Origin: an uncultured Oscillospiraceae bacterium
GTDB taxonomy: Bacteria > Bacillota > Clostridia > Oscillospirales > Oscillospiraceae
NCBI GenBank assembly: GCA_934597585.1
Contig: CAKTSA010000006.1
Span: forward strand, 6,637-70,636
Reading direction: 5' to 3'
Length of the DNA stretch: 64,000 nucleotides
The notes under the pieces were generated by a model that had not been told where the DNA came from, searched no databases, and was given only the letters and a program-made list of their open reading frames with translations. A program made the translations under genes and the position numbers. Below are positions 15,979 to 24,461 of the stretch, piece by piece. The number at the start of each line of letters is the position of its first letter. Position 1 is the first letter of the stretch.

Positions 15979-17898
15979 TCACTGGTCATACTGGTACAGG
16001 ATATACCCCCGCAGCGTGCCGGAGGTACTGCGGCACTCCACCCGGCTCACATGCCCCTCCCGGTCATAGGAGTAGGTGTACCGCTCCAGCAGCTCCTGGG
16101 GGAGCCGCTCCGTACTGTCGTACAGCGCCATGCCCGTGCGGCGTCCCGCCTCGTCGTAGGTATAGGCGCAGTAGGCCGTGGCGCTGCTGCTCCAGGGATA
16201 GGAGGTCATCTGGTTGCCCACCGCGTCATAGGCGTACTTCAGCTCTATGGCGTGGGGTTCGCCGTACAGCCGCTCCTGCACCATGTTGCCGTGGCTGTCG
16301 TAGGTCATGCTGCCCCGGGCCTCGCCGTCGGGCCCGTACCGCCGCCCCACGACCCCGCCGTCCTCGCCCTGCTCATAGACGAAGCGGAAGGTGCCCTCCC
16401 AGGTGGTCATCTCCGTATACCGCCCCAGCTGGTCGTGGACGAAGGTGGTGGTGTTCAGCAGCAGGTCCTCCCGGTTGTAGACGGCGATGGAGGCAGCCCC
16501 TGCGTTGAACGGGATGGTCTGCACCGTCTGCTCCGGCGCGTTGTGGGGCCGCTGATAGGTGTACGTCCACTGCCGCACGACGGTGCCGTCAGGCGCCGTC
16601 TCCTCAATGGCCGCCAGCCGCCCGTCCTCCTTGTAGCTGTATACCCGGGTATAGCTCTCGTCCGCCCCCGCAAAGGCGGCGTCCCCCTCGGTATAGGGCG
16701 TGCTGTCCATGGTGAACTCGTCCCCCTCAGTGAACACCAGATCAAAATCAGAGAACCCCAGCGGCCCGCTGCACACCTTCTCCAGCACCACCGGCGCCTC
16801 CTTGACATGGCCGATGGCAAAGCGCAGGCTGCCGCCGTCCTTCCGGTAGGTAAAGCCCGTCAGCTGCTCCTGCTGGTCATAGAGATAGCTGGAGGACGTC
16901 TCCTCCAGTGCGCCGCCGCTGCTTTTGCTCTCGTAGCAGTCCCGCTGCAGCATCACACCGGCGCTGTCATACAGCGTGTCCCAGACCTGCCGGATGGTAT
17001 AGCCCCCGGCAAACCGGCTGCCGTCCGTCTGGATCAGCCGCCCCTCCTGGTCATAGCGGTAATCCGTCCGCTCCAGGCACTGGCCCGCCTCGTCCGTGAC
17101 CTCCACCCGGGTCAGCCGCCCCTTCGTGTCATAGGTGTTCTCATAGTCCCTGCGGAAATTCAGCGTGCCCGTCCTGTCGTTGACGGCGCTGTAGGTCAGC
17201 AGATTGCCGTGGGCGTCGTTCCGGATGGTGTACGTATAGGCGGTCTCGTTCCCCGCGCCGTCCGTCTCCACCCGGCGGCAGCACAGCTCCCCCTCATACT
17301 CCCGATAGGTGACGCTGCCGTCGCGCTCCGTATACCGCTCGCTGACCCGCTGACCATCCCTGTCATAGGCGGTCTCCAGCCTGCTGACCATCCGCCCTGC
17401 CTCATCACAGGAGAGATACAGCGTCTCGTTGCCCTGCTCGTCATAGGCATATTCAAACGTCCGCTTGCCGTCGGCGTTGTACGCCTGCCGCCCGGTCAGC
17501 CGCCCCTCGGTATCATACATCTCCACCGCCGTCAGCTGCGACAGATCCTGCTGCTGCAGATAGGTGCTCCGCTTCACCGGGACCCCCTCGGGCCCATAGG
17601 TGTATTCGTAGGTATAGTACCCCTCCGGCAGCAGCCCGAACTGATAGGGAATCTCCGCCGTTTTGTTGCCGTACTCGTCATAGGTATAGCGCACGTCCGC
17701 CAGCACGGCCTCGTCCGCCGTCCGGGTGGTCACCACCCGCACCGGGACCAGCGGGGGAATAGCTGGCTCCTCCGTGTCCGCGGCAGGGTCGCCCTGCCCC
17801 AGATCGTCCGGATCGTCGCTCCCGCCGCAGCCGCACAGCCCTGCCGCCAGAACCAGCGCCAGGAGCAGCGCCAGCAGCGCTCTGCCTGTAAGCTTCAT
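15979..17898 (-). CDS. Secreted lipoprotein with many YD (RHS-like) repeats
   Basis: This 639-residue protein has a signal peptide (MKLTGRALLALLLALVLAAG) ending in an L-C-G-C24 lipobox, then an acidic linker, then about a dozen YD repeats (YDEYGNKT, YDTEGRLT, YDEQGNET, YDTKGRLTR, YDQEGRL, YDSHGNMV, YDAVGNQM, YDEAGRRTG, YDREGHVSR). Such repeats build beta-strand shells in RHS and teneurin proteins. There is no RHS core motif (PxxxxDPxGL) and no C-terminal toxin domain, so it is unlikely to be a polymorphic toxin. It is probably anchored outside the membrane. The start has an AGGAGG site. Confidence 0.85.
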   Translation of the reverse strand: MKLTGRALLALLLALVLAAGLCGCGGSDDPDDLGQGDPAADTEEPAIPPLVPVRVVTTRTADEAVLADVRYTYDEYGNKTAEIPYQFGLLPEGYYTYEYTYGPEGVPVKRSTYLQQQDLSQLTAVEMYDTEGRLTGRQAYNADGKRTFEYAYDEQGNETLYLSCDEAGRMVSRLETAYDRDGQRVSERYTERDGSVTYREYEGELCCRRVETDGAGNETAYTYTIRNDAHGNLLTYSAVNDRTGTLNFRRDYENTYDTKGRLTRVEVTDEAGQCLERTDYRYDQEGRLIQTDGSRFAGGYTIRQVWDTLYDSAGVMLQRDCYESKSSGGALEETSSSYLYDQQEQLTGFTYRKDGGSLRFAIGHVKEAPVVLEKVCSGPLGFSDFDLVFTEGDEFTMDSTPYTEGDAAFAGADESYTRVYSYKEDGRLAAIEETAPDGTVVRQWTYTYQRPHNAPEQTVQTIPFNAGAASIAVYNREDLLLNTTTFVHDQLGRYTEMTTWEGTFRFVYEQGEDGGVVGRRYGPDGEARGSMTYDSHGNMVQERLYGEPHAIELKYAYDAVGNQMTSYPWSSSATAYCAYTYDEAGRRTGMALYDSTERLPQELLERYTYSYDREGHVSRVECRSTSGTLRGYILYQYDQ

Positions 17899-17961
17899 GT
17901 TGTTCCTCCTGTCTGCGTCCCCCTCAGACCCTGACGGAGACGACGCGCGAAAAAAATCGGG

Positions 17962-18011
17962 TTGCACTTTTCTTCTATGGGTATTATAATATATCAGATA
18001 TAATTTTGTAA
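17962..18011. promoter_or_regulatory. Overlapping divergent promoters (murC rightward, YD lipoprotein leftward)
   Basis: Rightward: TTGCAC (17962-17967), 17 bp, TATAAT (17985-17990). Leftward on the minus strand: TTACAA (18006-18011), 17 bp, TATAAT (17983-17988). The two -10 boxes overlap in one ATTATAAT, so both promoters cannot be melted at once. Confidence 0.75.
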
Positions 18012-18069
18012 ACAGCGCATTTCCTCGGCGTCATGCGGCTGAAATATAAGAACAGGGAGATCGATCCAT

Positions 18070-19455
18070 ATGATGCATCCCACAGAGAATATACGGCATT
18101 TCCTCCGCCCCGGCGTCCGCGTCCATATGGCGGGCATCGGCGGCGTATCCATGTGCGCCCTGGCCGAGGTGCTCAAGGGCATGGGCCTGAGCGTCCAGGG
18201 CTCCGATATGACCGACAGCGATACCGTGAAACACCTGCGCGGCGCAGGCATTCCCGTCACCATCGGCCACAGCGCCGAAAACCTGCAGAACTGCGACCTG
18301 GTGATCCGCACCGCCGCCATCCACGACAGCAATCCCGAGATCGCCGGTGCCATCGCCCGGGGCATCCCCGTCTACGAGCGGGCCCAGGGCTGGGGCGCCA
18401 TCATGCAGGCGTACCGCAACGCCCTGTGCGTCTCCGGCACCCACGGCAAGACCACCACCACCTCCATGGCCACCCACATCTTCATGGCCGCCCAGAAGGA
18501 CCCCACCGTCATGATCGGCGGCACCCTGCCCCTGCTGGGCAAGGGCTACCGGGTGGGCAAGGGCGACACCATCATTCTGGAGAGCTGCGAGTACTGCAAC
18601 TCCTTCCTGAATTTCTTCCCCACCGTGGCGGTGATCCTCAACGTGGCGGCGGACCACCTGGACTTCTTCAAGGACCTGGGCGATATCGAGCATTCCTTCC
18701 GCCAGTTCGCCTGCCTGACGCCGGAGACCGGCTTCATCATCGCCAACGGCGATGACGAGGGCGCCCGGACCGCCCTGGCGGACCTGGACCGCCCGGTACA
18801 CTGGTTCAGCGTCAAAGACCATTCCGCCAGCGTATACGCCGACAACGTCTCGTTCTTCGACGGCTTCCCCTGCTTCGACGTGGTGGCGGAGGGCAAACCC
18901 TATGCCCACGTGGCGCTGCACGTCCCCGGCAAACACAACATCTCTAACGCCCTGGCCGCGGCGGCCGCCGCCTATGTGCTGGGCGTGGACGGCAAGGCGG
19001 TGGAGGAGGGGCTGGCCTCCTTCGGTGGGGCCGAGCGCCGCTTCCAGTACAAGGGCGAGTATAACGGCGCAAAGGTCTACGACGATTACGCCCACCATCC
19101 CGACGAGCTCCACGCCCTGCTGGACATGGCCCGCAGCCTGCCCCACAAGCGCCTCATCTGCGCCTTCCAGCCCCACACCTACACCCGCACCAAGGCCCTG
19201 TTTGACGATTTCGTTCGCCAGCTGCGCACCGTGGACGTGGCGGTGCTGGCGGAGATCTACGCCGCCCGCGAGACCAACGAGGTGGGGATCTCCTCCCGGG
19301 ACCTGTGCGCCAAGATCCCCGGCAGCATCTACTGCGCCACCCTGAAGGAGACGGCCCAGACCCTGCGCCACCTGGCCCAGCCCGGCGACATGATCCTCAC
19401 CGTGGGTGCCGGCGACATCTACCGCGTGGGCGACATGCTGGTGGGAAAGGAGTAA
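18070..19455 (+). CDS. murC: UDP-N-acetylmuramate--L-alanine ligase
   Basis: This 461-residue ATP-dependent ligase adds L-Ala to UDP-MurNAc in peptidoglycan precursor synthesis. It has the N-terminal UDP-binding M-A-G-I-G-G-V-S-M motif, the Mur P-loop G123-T-H-G-K127-T-T, and the C-terminal YDDYAHHPDE block typical of MurC. Two adjacent ATG codons (18070, 18073) are possible starts; AGGGAG lies upstream. It is three bases from the deacylase gene, so they are co-transcribed. Confidence 0.95.
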   Translation: MMHPTENIRHFLRPGVRVHMAGIGGVSMCALAEVLKGMGLSVQGSDMTDSDTVKHLRGAGIPVTIGHSAENLQNCDLVIRTAAIHDSNPEIAGAIARGIPVYERAQGWGAIMQAYRNALCVSGTHGKTTTTSMATHIFMAAQKDPTVMIGGTLPLLGKGYRVGKGDTIILESCEYCNSFLNFFPTVAVILNVAADHLDFFKDLGDIEHSFRQFACLTPETGFIIANGDDEGARTALADLDRPVHWFSVKDHSASVYADNVSFFDGFPCFDVVAEGKPYAHVALHVPGKHNISNALAAAAAAYVLGVDGKAVEEGLASFGGAERRFQYKGEYNGAKVYDDYAHHPDELHALLDMARSLPHKRLICAFQPHTYTRTKALFDDFVRQLRTVDVAVLAEIYAARETNEVGISSRDLCAKIPGSIYCATLKETAQTLRHLAQPGDMILTVGAGDIYRVGDMLVGKE

Positions 19456-19458
19456 GCC

Positions 19459-19986
19459 ATGGAAGTATACAACGGCGCTCCGATTGAGAGCCGCAGCGAG
19501 GTGGAAAACCGGGTGTACGACTGCCTTGCCCGGCTGGAGATCCCCTTTACCCGCGTGGATCATGATGCGGCCTTCACCATGGAGGACTGCGCCGCCATCA
19601 GCGCGGCGCTGGACGTTCACATCTGCAAGAACCTGCTGCTGACGCCCCGGAACCGCAGCGCCTTCTATCTGCTGTGTATGCCAGGGGACAAGCCCTTCTC
19701 CACCAAGGATTTCTCCAAGCTCATCGGCTCCTCCCGTCTCAGTTTCGCCACCGAGGAGGATCTGGTCTCGCTGCTGGGCTGTCACGCCGGTTCCGCGTCC
19801 ATTCTGGGCCTGATGAACGACACGGACCACCGTGTCACCCTGGCCATCGACCGCGCTGTGGCGGAGGACGAGTGGTTCGGCTGCCACCCCTGCAAGAATA
19901 CATCCTCCCTTCGAATGAAGACCCGCGACGTTCTGGAAAAGTTCCTCCCCACCACGGGACATACGGCGGTTATTGTTGATTTGTGA
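19459..19986 (+). CDS. YbaK/ProX-type prolyl-tRNA editing protein
   Basis: This 175-residue protein is a free-standing aminoacyl-tRNA deacylase of the INS/YbaK family. Its C-terminal half has GSASILGLMND and HPCKNTSSLRM, the pattern of ProX/PrdX proteins that hydrolyse Ala-tRNA-Pro. A Lys near residue 54 (ICKNLLL) matches the family's catalytic lysine. It starts 3 bp after murC, so the pairing is operonic, though no functional link with cell-wall synthesis is known. Confidence 0.88.
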   Translation: MEVYNGAPIESRSEVENRVYDCLARLEIPFTRVDHDAAFTMEDCAAISAALDVHICKNLLLTPRNRSAFYLLCMPGDKPFSTKDFSKLIGSSRLSFATEEDLVSLLGCHAGSASILGLMNDTDHRVTLAIDRAVAEDEWFGCHPCKNTSSLRMKTRDVLEKFLPTTGHTAVIVDL

Positions 19987-19992
19987 CATGCG

Positions 19993-20018
19993 ATCCCCTC
20001 CGGTACGCCGGAGGGGAT
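19993..20018 (+). terminator. Intrinsic terminator of murC-ybaK
   Basis: ATCCCCTCCGG pairs with CCGGAGGGGAT over a TACG loop, followed by TTGTTG. Confidence 0.75.
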
Positions 20019-20044
20019 TTGTTGTCCATACGGTACGGTGTTTG

Positions 20045-20134
20045 TGCGTAGGGGAGGGGTTCTGCCCCTCCCTTTCGGTTTGTGGTGGAATTTTCCATTG
20101 AACGGCGGGCGGGGCAGAGCCCCGCCCCTACGCA
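20045..20134. repeat. 90-bp inverted-repeat element
   Basis: The ends TGCGTAGGGG and CCCCTACGCA are perfect inverted repeats. Each side also holds its own small hairpin, GGGGAGGGGTTCTGCCCCTCCC on the left and GGCGGGGCAGAGCCCCGCCC on the right. There is no coding capacity. It occupies most of the 247-bp gap before blaI. Confidence 0.75.
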
Positions 20135-20169
20135 GAGGTTATTGCATCAGGAAAAATTTCACCCGTCTG

Positions 20170-20198
20170 TTGACAAATGTAAACCGATATGCTACATT
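20170..20198 (+). promoter_or_regulatory. Promoter of the blaI-blaR-lipoprotein operon
   Basis: TTGACA (20170-20175), a 17-bp spacer, and TACATT (20193-20198). Confidence 0.75.
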
Positions 20199-20214
20199 GT
20201 GATTACAGATGTAA
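20171..20214 (+). promoter_or_regulatory. Probable BlaI-type operators
   Basis: A perfect dyad TTACA-GA-TGTAA (20203-20214) lies just after the -10 box, and a second related site, TGACAAATGTAAA, overlaps the -35 box. BlaI/MecI repressors bind TACA-N2-TGTA dyads, so autorepression of the operon is expected. Confidence 0.7.
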
Positions 20215-20233
20215 ACAACAGGAGGTGAGACCT

Positions 20234-20614
20234 ATGGCGCATATGGGCTTGACCGAGGCCGAGTGGCAGGTGATGGAGTGCCTGTGGGCGTCCGCCCCCC
20301 GGACGGGCCGGGAGATCATCGACGCCCTTCACGCCGCCACCGGCTGGAGCCGCAGCACCACCCTGACGCTGCTGCGGCGGCTGGAGGACAAGGGCGCCGT
20401 CAGCGGCGAGAGCGCTGACGGCGTGAAGCAGTACCGCCCCCGGGTGGCCCGGGAGGACGCCGCCGTGCGGGAGACCGAGCACCTGCTGGAGCGGGTGTAC
20501 CAGGGCAGCGTCAGCCTGATGGTCAGCTCGCTGGTGAAAAAGCAGACCCTGTCACAGGAGGAGATCGACAAGCTGTACGCGATCCTGCGGGAAATGGAGG
20601 AAGAGCATGATTGA
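20234..20614 (+). CDS. BlaI/MecI-family transcriptional repressor
   Basis: This 126-residue protein has the family layout: winged helix-turn-helix (LTEAEWQVMECLW, then STTLTLLRRLEDKGAV) and a helical C-terminal dimerisation region ending EEIDKLYAILREMEEEHD. It should repress its own operon until cleaved or released through the partner metalloprotease. AGGAGGT precedes the ATG by 7 bases. It overlaps the next gene by 8 bp. Confidence 0.92.
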   Translation: MAHMGLTEAEWQVMECLWASAPRTGREIIDALHAATGWSRSTTLTLLRRLEDKGAVSGESADGVKQYRPRVAREDAAVRETEHLLERVYQGSVSLMVSSLVKKQTLSQEEIDKLYAILREMEEEHD

Positions 20615-23129
20615 ATGGATGGCATCCTCGTGTATTCTCACAGCGGCGGTGATCGCCCTGCGGTATCTGCTGCGGGGCCGGATCAGTCTGCGGCTGCAGT
20701 ATGCCCTCTGGCTGCTGGTGCTGGCGCGGCTGCTGCTCCCCGTCAGCTTCGGCAGCACAGACCTCAGCGTCATGTCGGTGGTGGAAAAGGCCCCGGCGGT
20801 CCAGGCGGTGGAGAGCGTCCGCCACGTGGACGCCGTCTGGCAGACCAGCAACGGCTTTGTCCAGGGCCACCCCATCGGCGGCGCGGCCAATAATACCGTC
20901 ACCCTAGCGGAGCCCAGCGCCCCGGCGGGCCAGTTCCACCGCATGACCGGCGCACTCACGGCCCGCAAAGTGCTGCTGCCGCTGTGGTGGTGCGGCGCAG
21001 GCGCCACGCTGCTGGTGTTTCTGGCGGTGAATCTCCGCTTCTCCCGGCGGCTGCGGCGCAGCCGCCGCCCCCTGGCGGTGGAGGGCGTGGCCCTGCCGGT
21101 CTACGTGGCCCAGGAGCGGGCGGTGCCCTGCCTCTTCGGCCTGTTCCGCCCCGCCATCTACGTAACGGCGGAGACGGCGGCGGACCCGGACCTGCTGCGC
21201 CACACCGTGGCCCACGAGACCACCCATTTCCGCCAGGGCGACCACCTGTGGGCCCTGCTGCGGACGCTGTGCCTCGCCCTCCACTGGTGGGACCCCCTGG
21301 TGTGGTGGGCCGCAAAGCTCTCCCGCCAGGACGGCGAGCTGGCCTGTGACGAGGCCACCGTCCGCACCCTGGGCGAGGCGGAGCGGGCCGCCTATGGCCG
21401 CACCCTCATCCGCGTGGCCTGCGGCCGGGGCGTGAGCCCTCTGCTGACGGCCACCACCATGGACGGCGGCAAAACCAGTCTCCACGAGCGCATCGTCCTT
21501 CTGGCGAAAAAGCCCCGCACAGCGGCCCTTGCGGCCATCGCCCTGGCCCTGGCCACCGCGTTGTGCGTAGGCTGCACCTTCACCGGGGCCAAGAAGGATG
21601 ACGCGGCGGACCAGCCGGATACCATTGCCGGCTACATGGCCGCCCTGACGGCAGATGACGTCACCGACTGGGACGTGCAGCAATACCCCAACATCACCCT
21701 GGGCCGCCTGGTAGCGGCCATGAACCGTGCCGCCGACAGCCAGATCACCCAGGAGGAGGCCGTAGCCGCCGGCGACAACGACGGCAAGCGCTACAGGGGC
21801 GTCTCCTTCCGAGACAGCGACGGCCTCAGCGTCACGCTGACCTGCAGCGACGCGGCGGCGGACATCGTCCACTTCTCCCTCATGAACAGCGCCGACCACG
21901 CCCGCTTCACCGACGGCGACAACGCCTTCTTCCGGGACGCGACTCTCTACGACCTGGTGCGCCACGCCCAGGCCGACGACGCCGCCATCGACTATGCCGC
22001 CTACGAGACCTTCCGTCTCCAGCTGGACGCGGCCATGCAGCGGATGCTGGACGGCCTGGCGGATGACCCCGGCGGGGTCTACGCCTATCAGCTGGTCAGC
22101 TTCTCCCTGACCTGGCAGTACGAGACCAGCGACGGCAACCGGGCGGAGCTCTATCAGTTCGACTACGCCCTCCTGGCCGAAAACCCGGACCAGGTCACAA
22201 TGGCGGGCACCATGTACCTGGACGGCCAGCAGCGCCTGCGGGGCTTCTCCAACTGCGGCAATGTGGTGGCCCGGTATAAGGACGACACCCTGCTGGGCCT
22301 GGTGTTCATGGGCAGCGACAACTACTACGTGCCGCCCTTTGACGAGGACTGGGCCTGGGCCAGCGATATGCTGGCGGCCATGCAGCAGGCCAGCCGTTCC
22401 TCCCTGTGGACCGACTGGCCCGACAAGGCGGAGCTGACCACCCAGACCTTCACCTATCAGGACCTGACGGTCCAGGTGACCGACGTCTACATGATGCAGA
22501 AGGGCCAGGTGTGGGAGGATGCGGATCAGGTCTTTGAAAACGATATCTACATCGTCTCGCCCGGCGCCACCTTCACCGTCCTGGAGTCCGGCAGCGAGAA
22601 CGACGTCGACGGCGTTCCCCACGCCAACTGGCTGTACTATGCGCCGGATGGCGCCGCCACCGAGCTGTGGCCCGGCGACACCGTTCCGATCATCAGCGAT
22701 ACCTCCATCGGCCATGAGAGCTTTCCCGTCCTGCGCTTTTACCTGTACGACGGCTGGCTCCAGGCCCCCTCCGCCGATCCCCTGGCGTCCGTCCGCACCG
22801 CCATCGAGGCGGAGTCCCAGCGCTCCTACGCCCGCAGCGTCCGGGTGGACGCCCTCTCCCTCAACGAAGCCGAGACCCAGCGGGTATCTCAGAGCTACCT
22901 GGGCAGCGACCTGGCCGTCGCCCGCGGCTGGTCCGACGACCTGCTGACCAACCACTTCCTGGTGGTGGACGCCGCTTATTACATCGAATACGACCACACC
23001 CGCACACCGCTGGAGGGCGGCAATGTCACCCAGCAGTTCTATCTGGCCCAGAATGACCAGGGCCGCTGGATCATCGTGGACAACGCTACGCGCATCGCCG
23101 ACGGACAGGAGGAGAATACGGTATGGTAA
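20607..23129 (+). CDS. BlaR1-like M56 metallopeptidase with an unusual C-terminal sensor
   Basis: This 840-residue membrane protein has two N-terminal membrane helices, a third near 122-142, the zinc motif H203-E204-T-T-H207, a downstream glutamate in GELACDEA, and a fourth helix near 305-325. By analogy it would cleave or trigger cleavage of BlaI when its outer domain senses a signal. The outer part (about 326-840) lacks the penicillin-binding S-x-x-K/KTG motifs of BlaR1. Residues about 348-594 form a module shared with the next protein; the last 130 residues look like a separate stalk-type domain. Confidence 0.9.
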   Translation: MIEWMASSCILTAAVIALRYLLRGRISLRLQYALWLLVLARLLLPVSFGSTDLSVMSVVEKAPAVQAVESVRHVDAVWQTSNGFVQGHPIGGAANNTVTLAEPSAPAGQFHRMTGALTARKVLLPLWWCGAGATLLVFLAVNLRFSRRLRRSRRPLAVEGVALPVYVAQERAVPCLFGLFRPAIYVTAETAADPDLLRHTVAHETTHFRQGDHLWALLRTLCLALHWWDPLVWWAAKLSRQDGELACDEATVRTLGEAERAAYGRTLIRVACGRGVSPLLTATTMDGGKTSLHERIVLLAKKPRTAALAAIALALATALCVGCTFTGAKKDDAADQPDTIAGYMAALTADDVTDWDVQQYPNITLGRLVAAMNRAADSQITQEEAVAAGDNDGKRYRGVSFRDSDGLSVTLTCSDAAADIVHFSLMNSADHARFTDGDNAFFRDATLYDLVRHAQADDAAIDYAAYETFRLQLDAAMQRMLDGLADDPGGVYAYQLVSFSLTWQYETSDGNRAELYQFDYALLAENPDQVTMAGTMYLDGQQRLRGFSNCGNVVARYKDDTLLGLVFMGSDNYYVPPFDEDWAWASDMLAAMQQASRSSLWTDWPDKAELTTQTFTYQDLTVQVTDVYMMQKGQVWEDADQVFENDIYIVSPGATFTVLESGSENDVDGVPHANWLYYAPDGAATELWPGDTVPIISDTSIGHESFPVLRFYLYDGWLQAPSADPLASVRTAIEAESQRSYARSVRVDALSLNEAETQRVSQSYLGSDLAVARGWSDDLLTNHFLVVDAAYYIEYDHTRTPLEGGNVTQQFYLAQNDQGRWIIVDNATRIADGQEENTVW

Positions 23130-24337
23130 AGAAGCTTTACGGCCTGCTCCTGGCCGCGGTGCTGCTGGCCCTGCTGGCAGCCTGCGGCGCGGATGCCGGG
23201 CAGCCCACGGGCGACATCGCCGCCGCCATGGCGGACGTGACGGCGGACCGCCTGGACTTTGTCACCCCGGAGGAATACACCAACCTGACCCTGGCGCAGC
23301 TGGCCCCGGCCATGAACGCCGCCGCCCTCTGCCAGATCACAGCGGAGGAAGCGCAGCAGGCGGGCGCCGGGAACGAGGATCCCCGCTGGTTCGTGGCGGT
23401 AAAGATCCGTGACGGCCACCACCTGCTGCTTTCCTGCAGCAGCGCCGCTGATATCGTCCAGGTGACCGATATCAGCGCGGCGGCATCGTCCTCCTACCCG
23501 ATAGACCGGGAGATCGACGCCTGTTTCCGCCACCCGGACCTCTATCAGCTGGTGCGCCATGCCAAGGACGCCCCGGAGCTGGTGTACCAGACCATCAACA
23601 TGGCGGACCACCTGCGGCGCATCGCTCCGGAGGACATCGGGGTCATCCCCGGCGGCTATCCCAAGGTGACGGCCCAACAGGTGGCCGACGCCCTCAACAG
23701 CGCGGCGGAGCACCAGATCACTCAGGAGCAGGCCATAGCCGAAGGCTACGCCGACACTTACCCCTTCTGGTGGATGGATCTGTCAGATACGCTGTACGCC
23801 CAGTGCGGCCTCACGGAAAATGTGGTCTATGTCCGCTATTATAACGGCGCTGAGCGCGGTGAGGGCTATTTTCAGGATGAGATCCTCTACGACCTGGTGC
23901 GCCACTGCCGGGACTATGACGAGGTCATCGACCAGGCGGCCTACGCCCGCTTCAAGACCCAGATCGACGCCGTCATGCAGCAGGAGCTGGACGCTTACGC
24001 CAACACCCCCGGGGAGTTTCACGCCTACCAGCTGATGAATTTCTCCCCCGTGTGGCAGTATGAGACGCCTGACGGCAACCGGGCGGAGTGGTATGACTTC
24101 GACTTTGCCCTGATCCCCGACCGGCCGGACAGGGACTTCTGGGCCGGCGGCATCTATATGGACAGCCAGCTGCGTGTCCGGGGCTTTTTCGTCTGCGGCA
24201 ACGTGGTGGCCCGCTATCAGAACGATACCTTCCTGGGCCTGGTGTTCATGGCCAGCGACAATTCCTACGGCACCCAGCCCTTCGAGACCGACCCCGCCTG
24301 GGTAGAGGGCATGCTGTCCGCGGCAGGACTCCAATAA
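23123..24337 (+). CDS. Lipoprotein made of duplicated BlaR-like sensor modules
   Basis: This 404-residue protein has a signal peptide with the lipobox L-A-A-C21. It is clearly paralogous to the outer domain of the preceding metallopeptidase: shared patterns include Q-I-T-x-E-E-A, L-Y-D-L-V-R-H, W-Q-Y-E-T-x-D-G-N-R-A-E and CGNVVARYxxDTxLGLVFMxSDN. The first half of the module occurs twice here (about residues 40-165 and 167-290). Its start overlaps the preceding stop region by 7 bp. A role in signal capture or competition is inferred, not known. Confidence 0.85.
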   Translation: MVKKLYGLLLAAVLLALLAACGADAGQPTGDIAAAMADVTADRLDFVTPEEYTNLTLAQLAPAMNAAALCQITAEEAQQAGAGNEDPRWFVAVKIRDGHHLLLSCSSAADIVQVTDISAAASSSYPIDREIDACFRHPDLYQLVRHAKDAPELVYQTINMADHLRRIAPEDIGVIPGGYPKVTAQQVADALNSAAEHQITQEQAIAEGYADTYPFWWMDLSDTLYAQCGLTENVVYVRYYNGAERGEGYFQDEILYDLVRHCRDYDEVIDQAAYARFKTQIDAVMQQELDAYANTPGEFHAYQLMNFSPVWQYETPDGNRAEWYDFDFALIPDRPDRDFWAGGIYMDSQLRVRGFFVCGNVVARYQNDTFLGLVFMASDNSYGTQPFETDPAWVEGMLSAAGLQ

Positions 24338-24339
24338 CA

Positions 24340-24365
24340 AAAGAAGCGGCTATGCCGCTTCTTTT
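24340..24365 (+). terminator. Intrinsic terminator of the blaI operon
   Basis: AAGAAGCGGC pairs with GCCGCTTCTT over a 3-nt loop, followed by TTTCTG. Confidence 0.85.
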
Positions 24366-24392
24366 TCTGTGTGGAAATCCGTATCCTCCATC

Positions 24393-24419
24393 CGTAGGGG
24401 CGGCCCTTGCGGCCGCCCG
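24393..24419. repeat. Dispersed GTAGGGGCGGCC palindrome
   Basis: GTAGGGGCGGCCCTTGCGGC followed by CGCCCG forms a short palindrome. This unit is frequent between genes of gut Clostridia. Here it is the left edge of a repeat-filled gap with no genes (24,366-24,830). Confidence 0.6.
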
Positions 24420-24461
24420 AAGGGATAATTTCGCGCCTCCGGGCGCGAGGGCAGCCTTCGG

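Noticed and set aside
20904..22997. 697-codon open frame on the minus strand opposite the BlaR-like gene
   Set aside because: It has shadow composition, no domains, and crosses the whole of a clear M56 gene.
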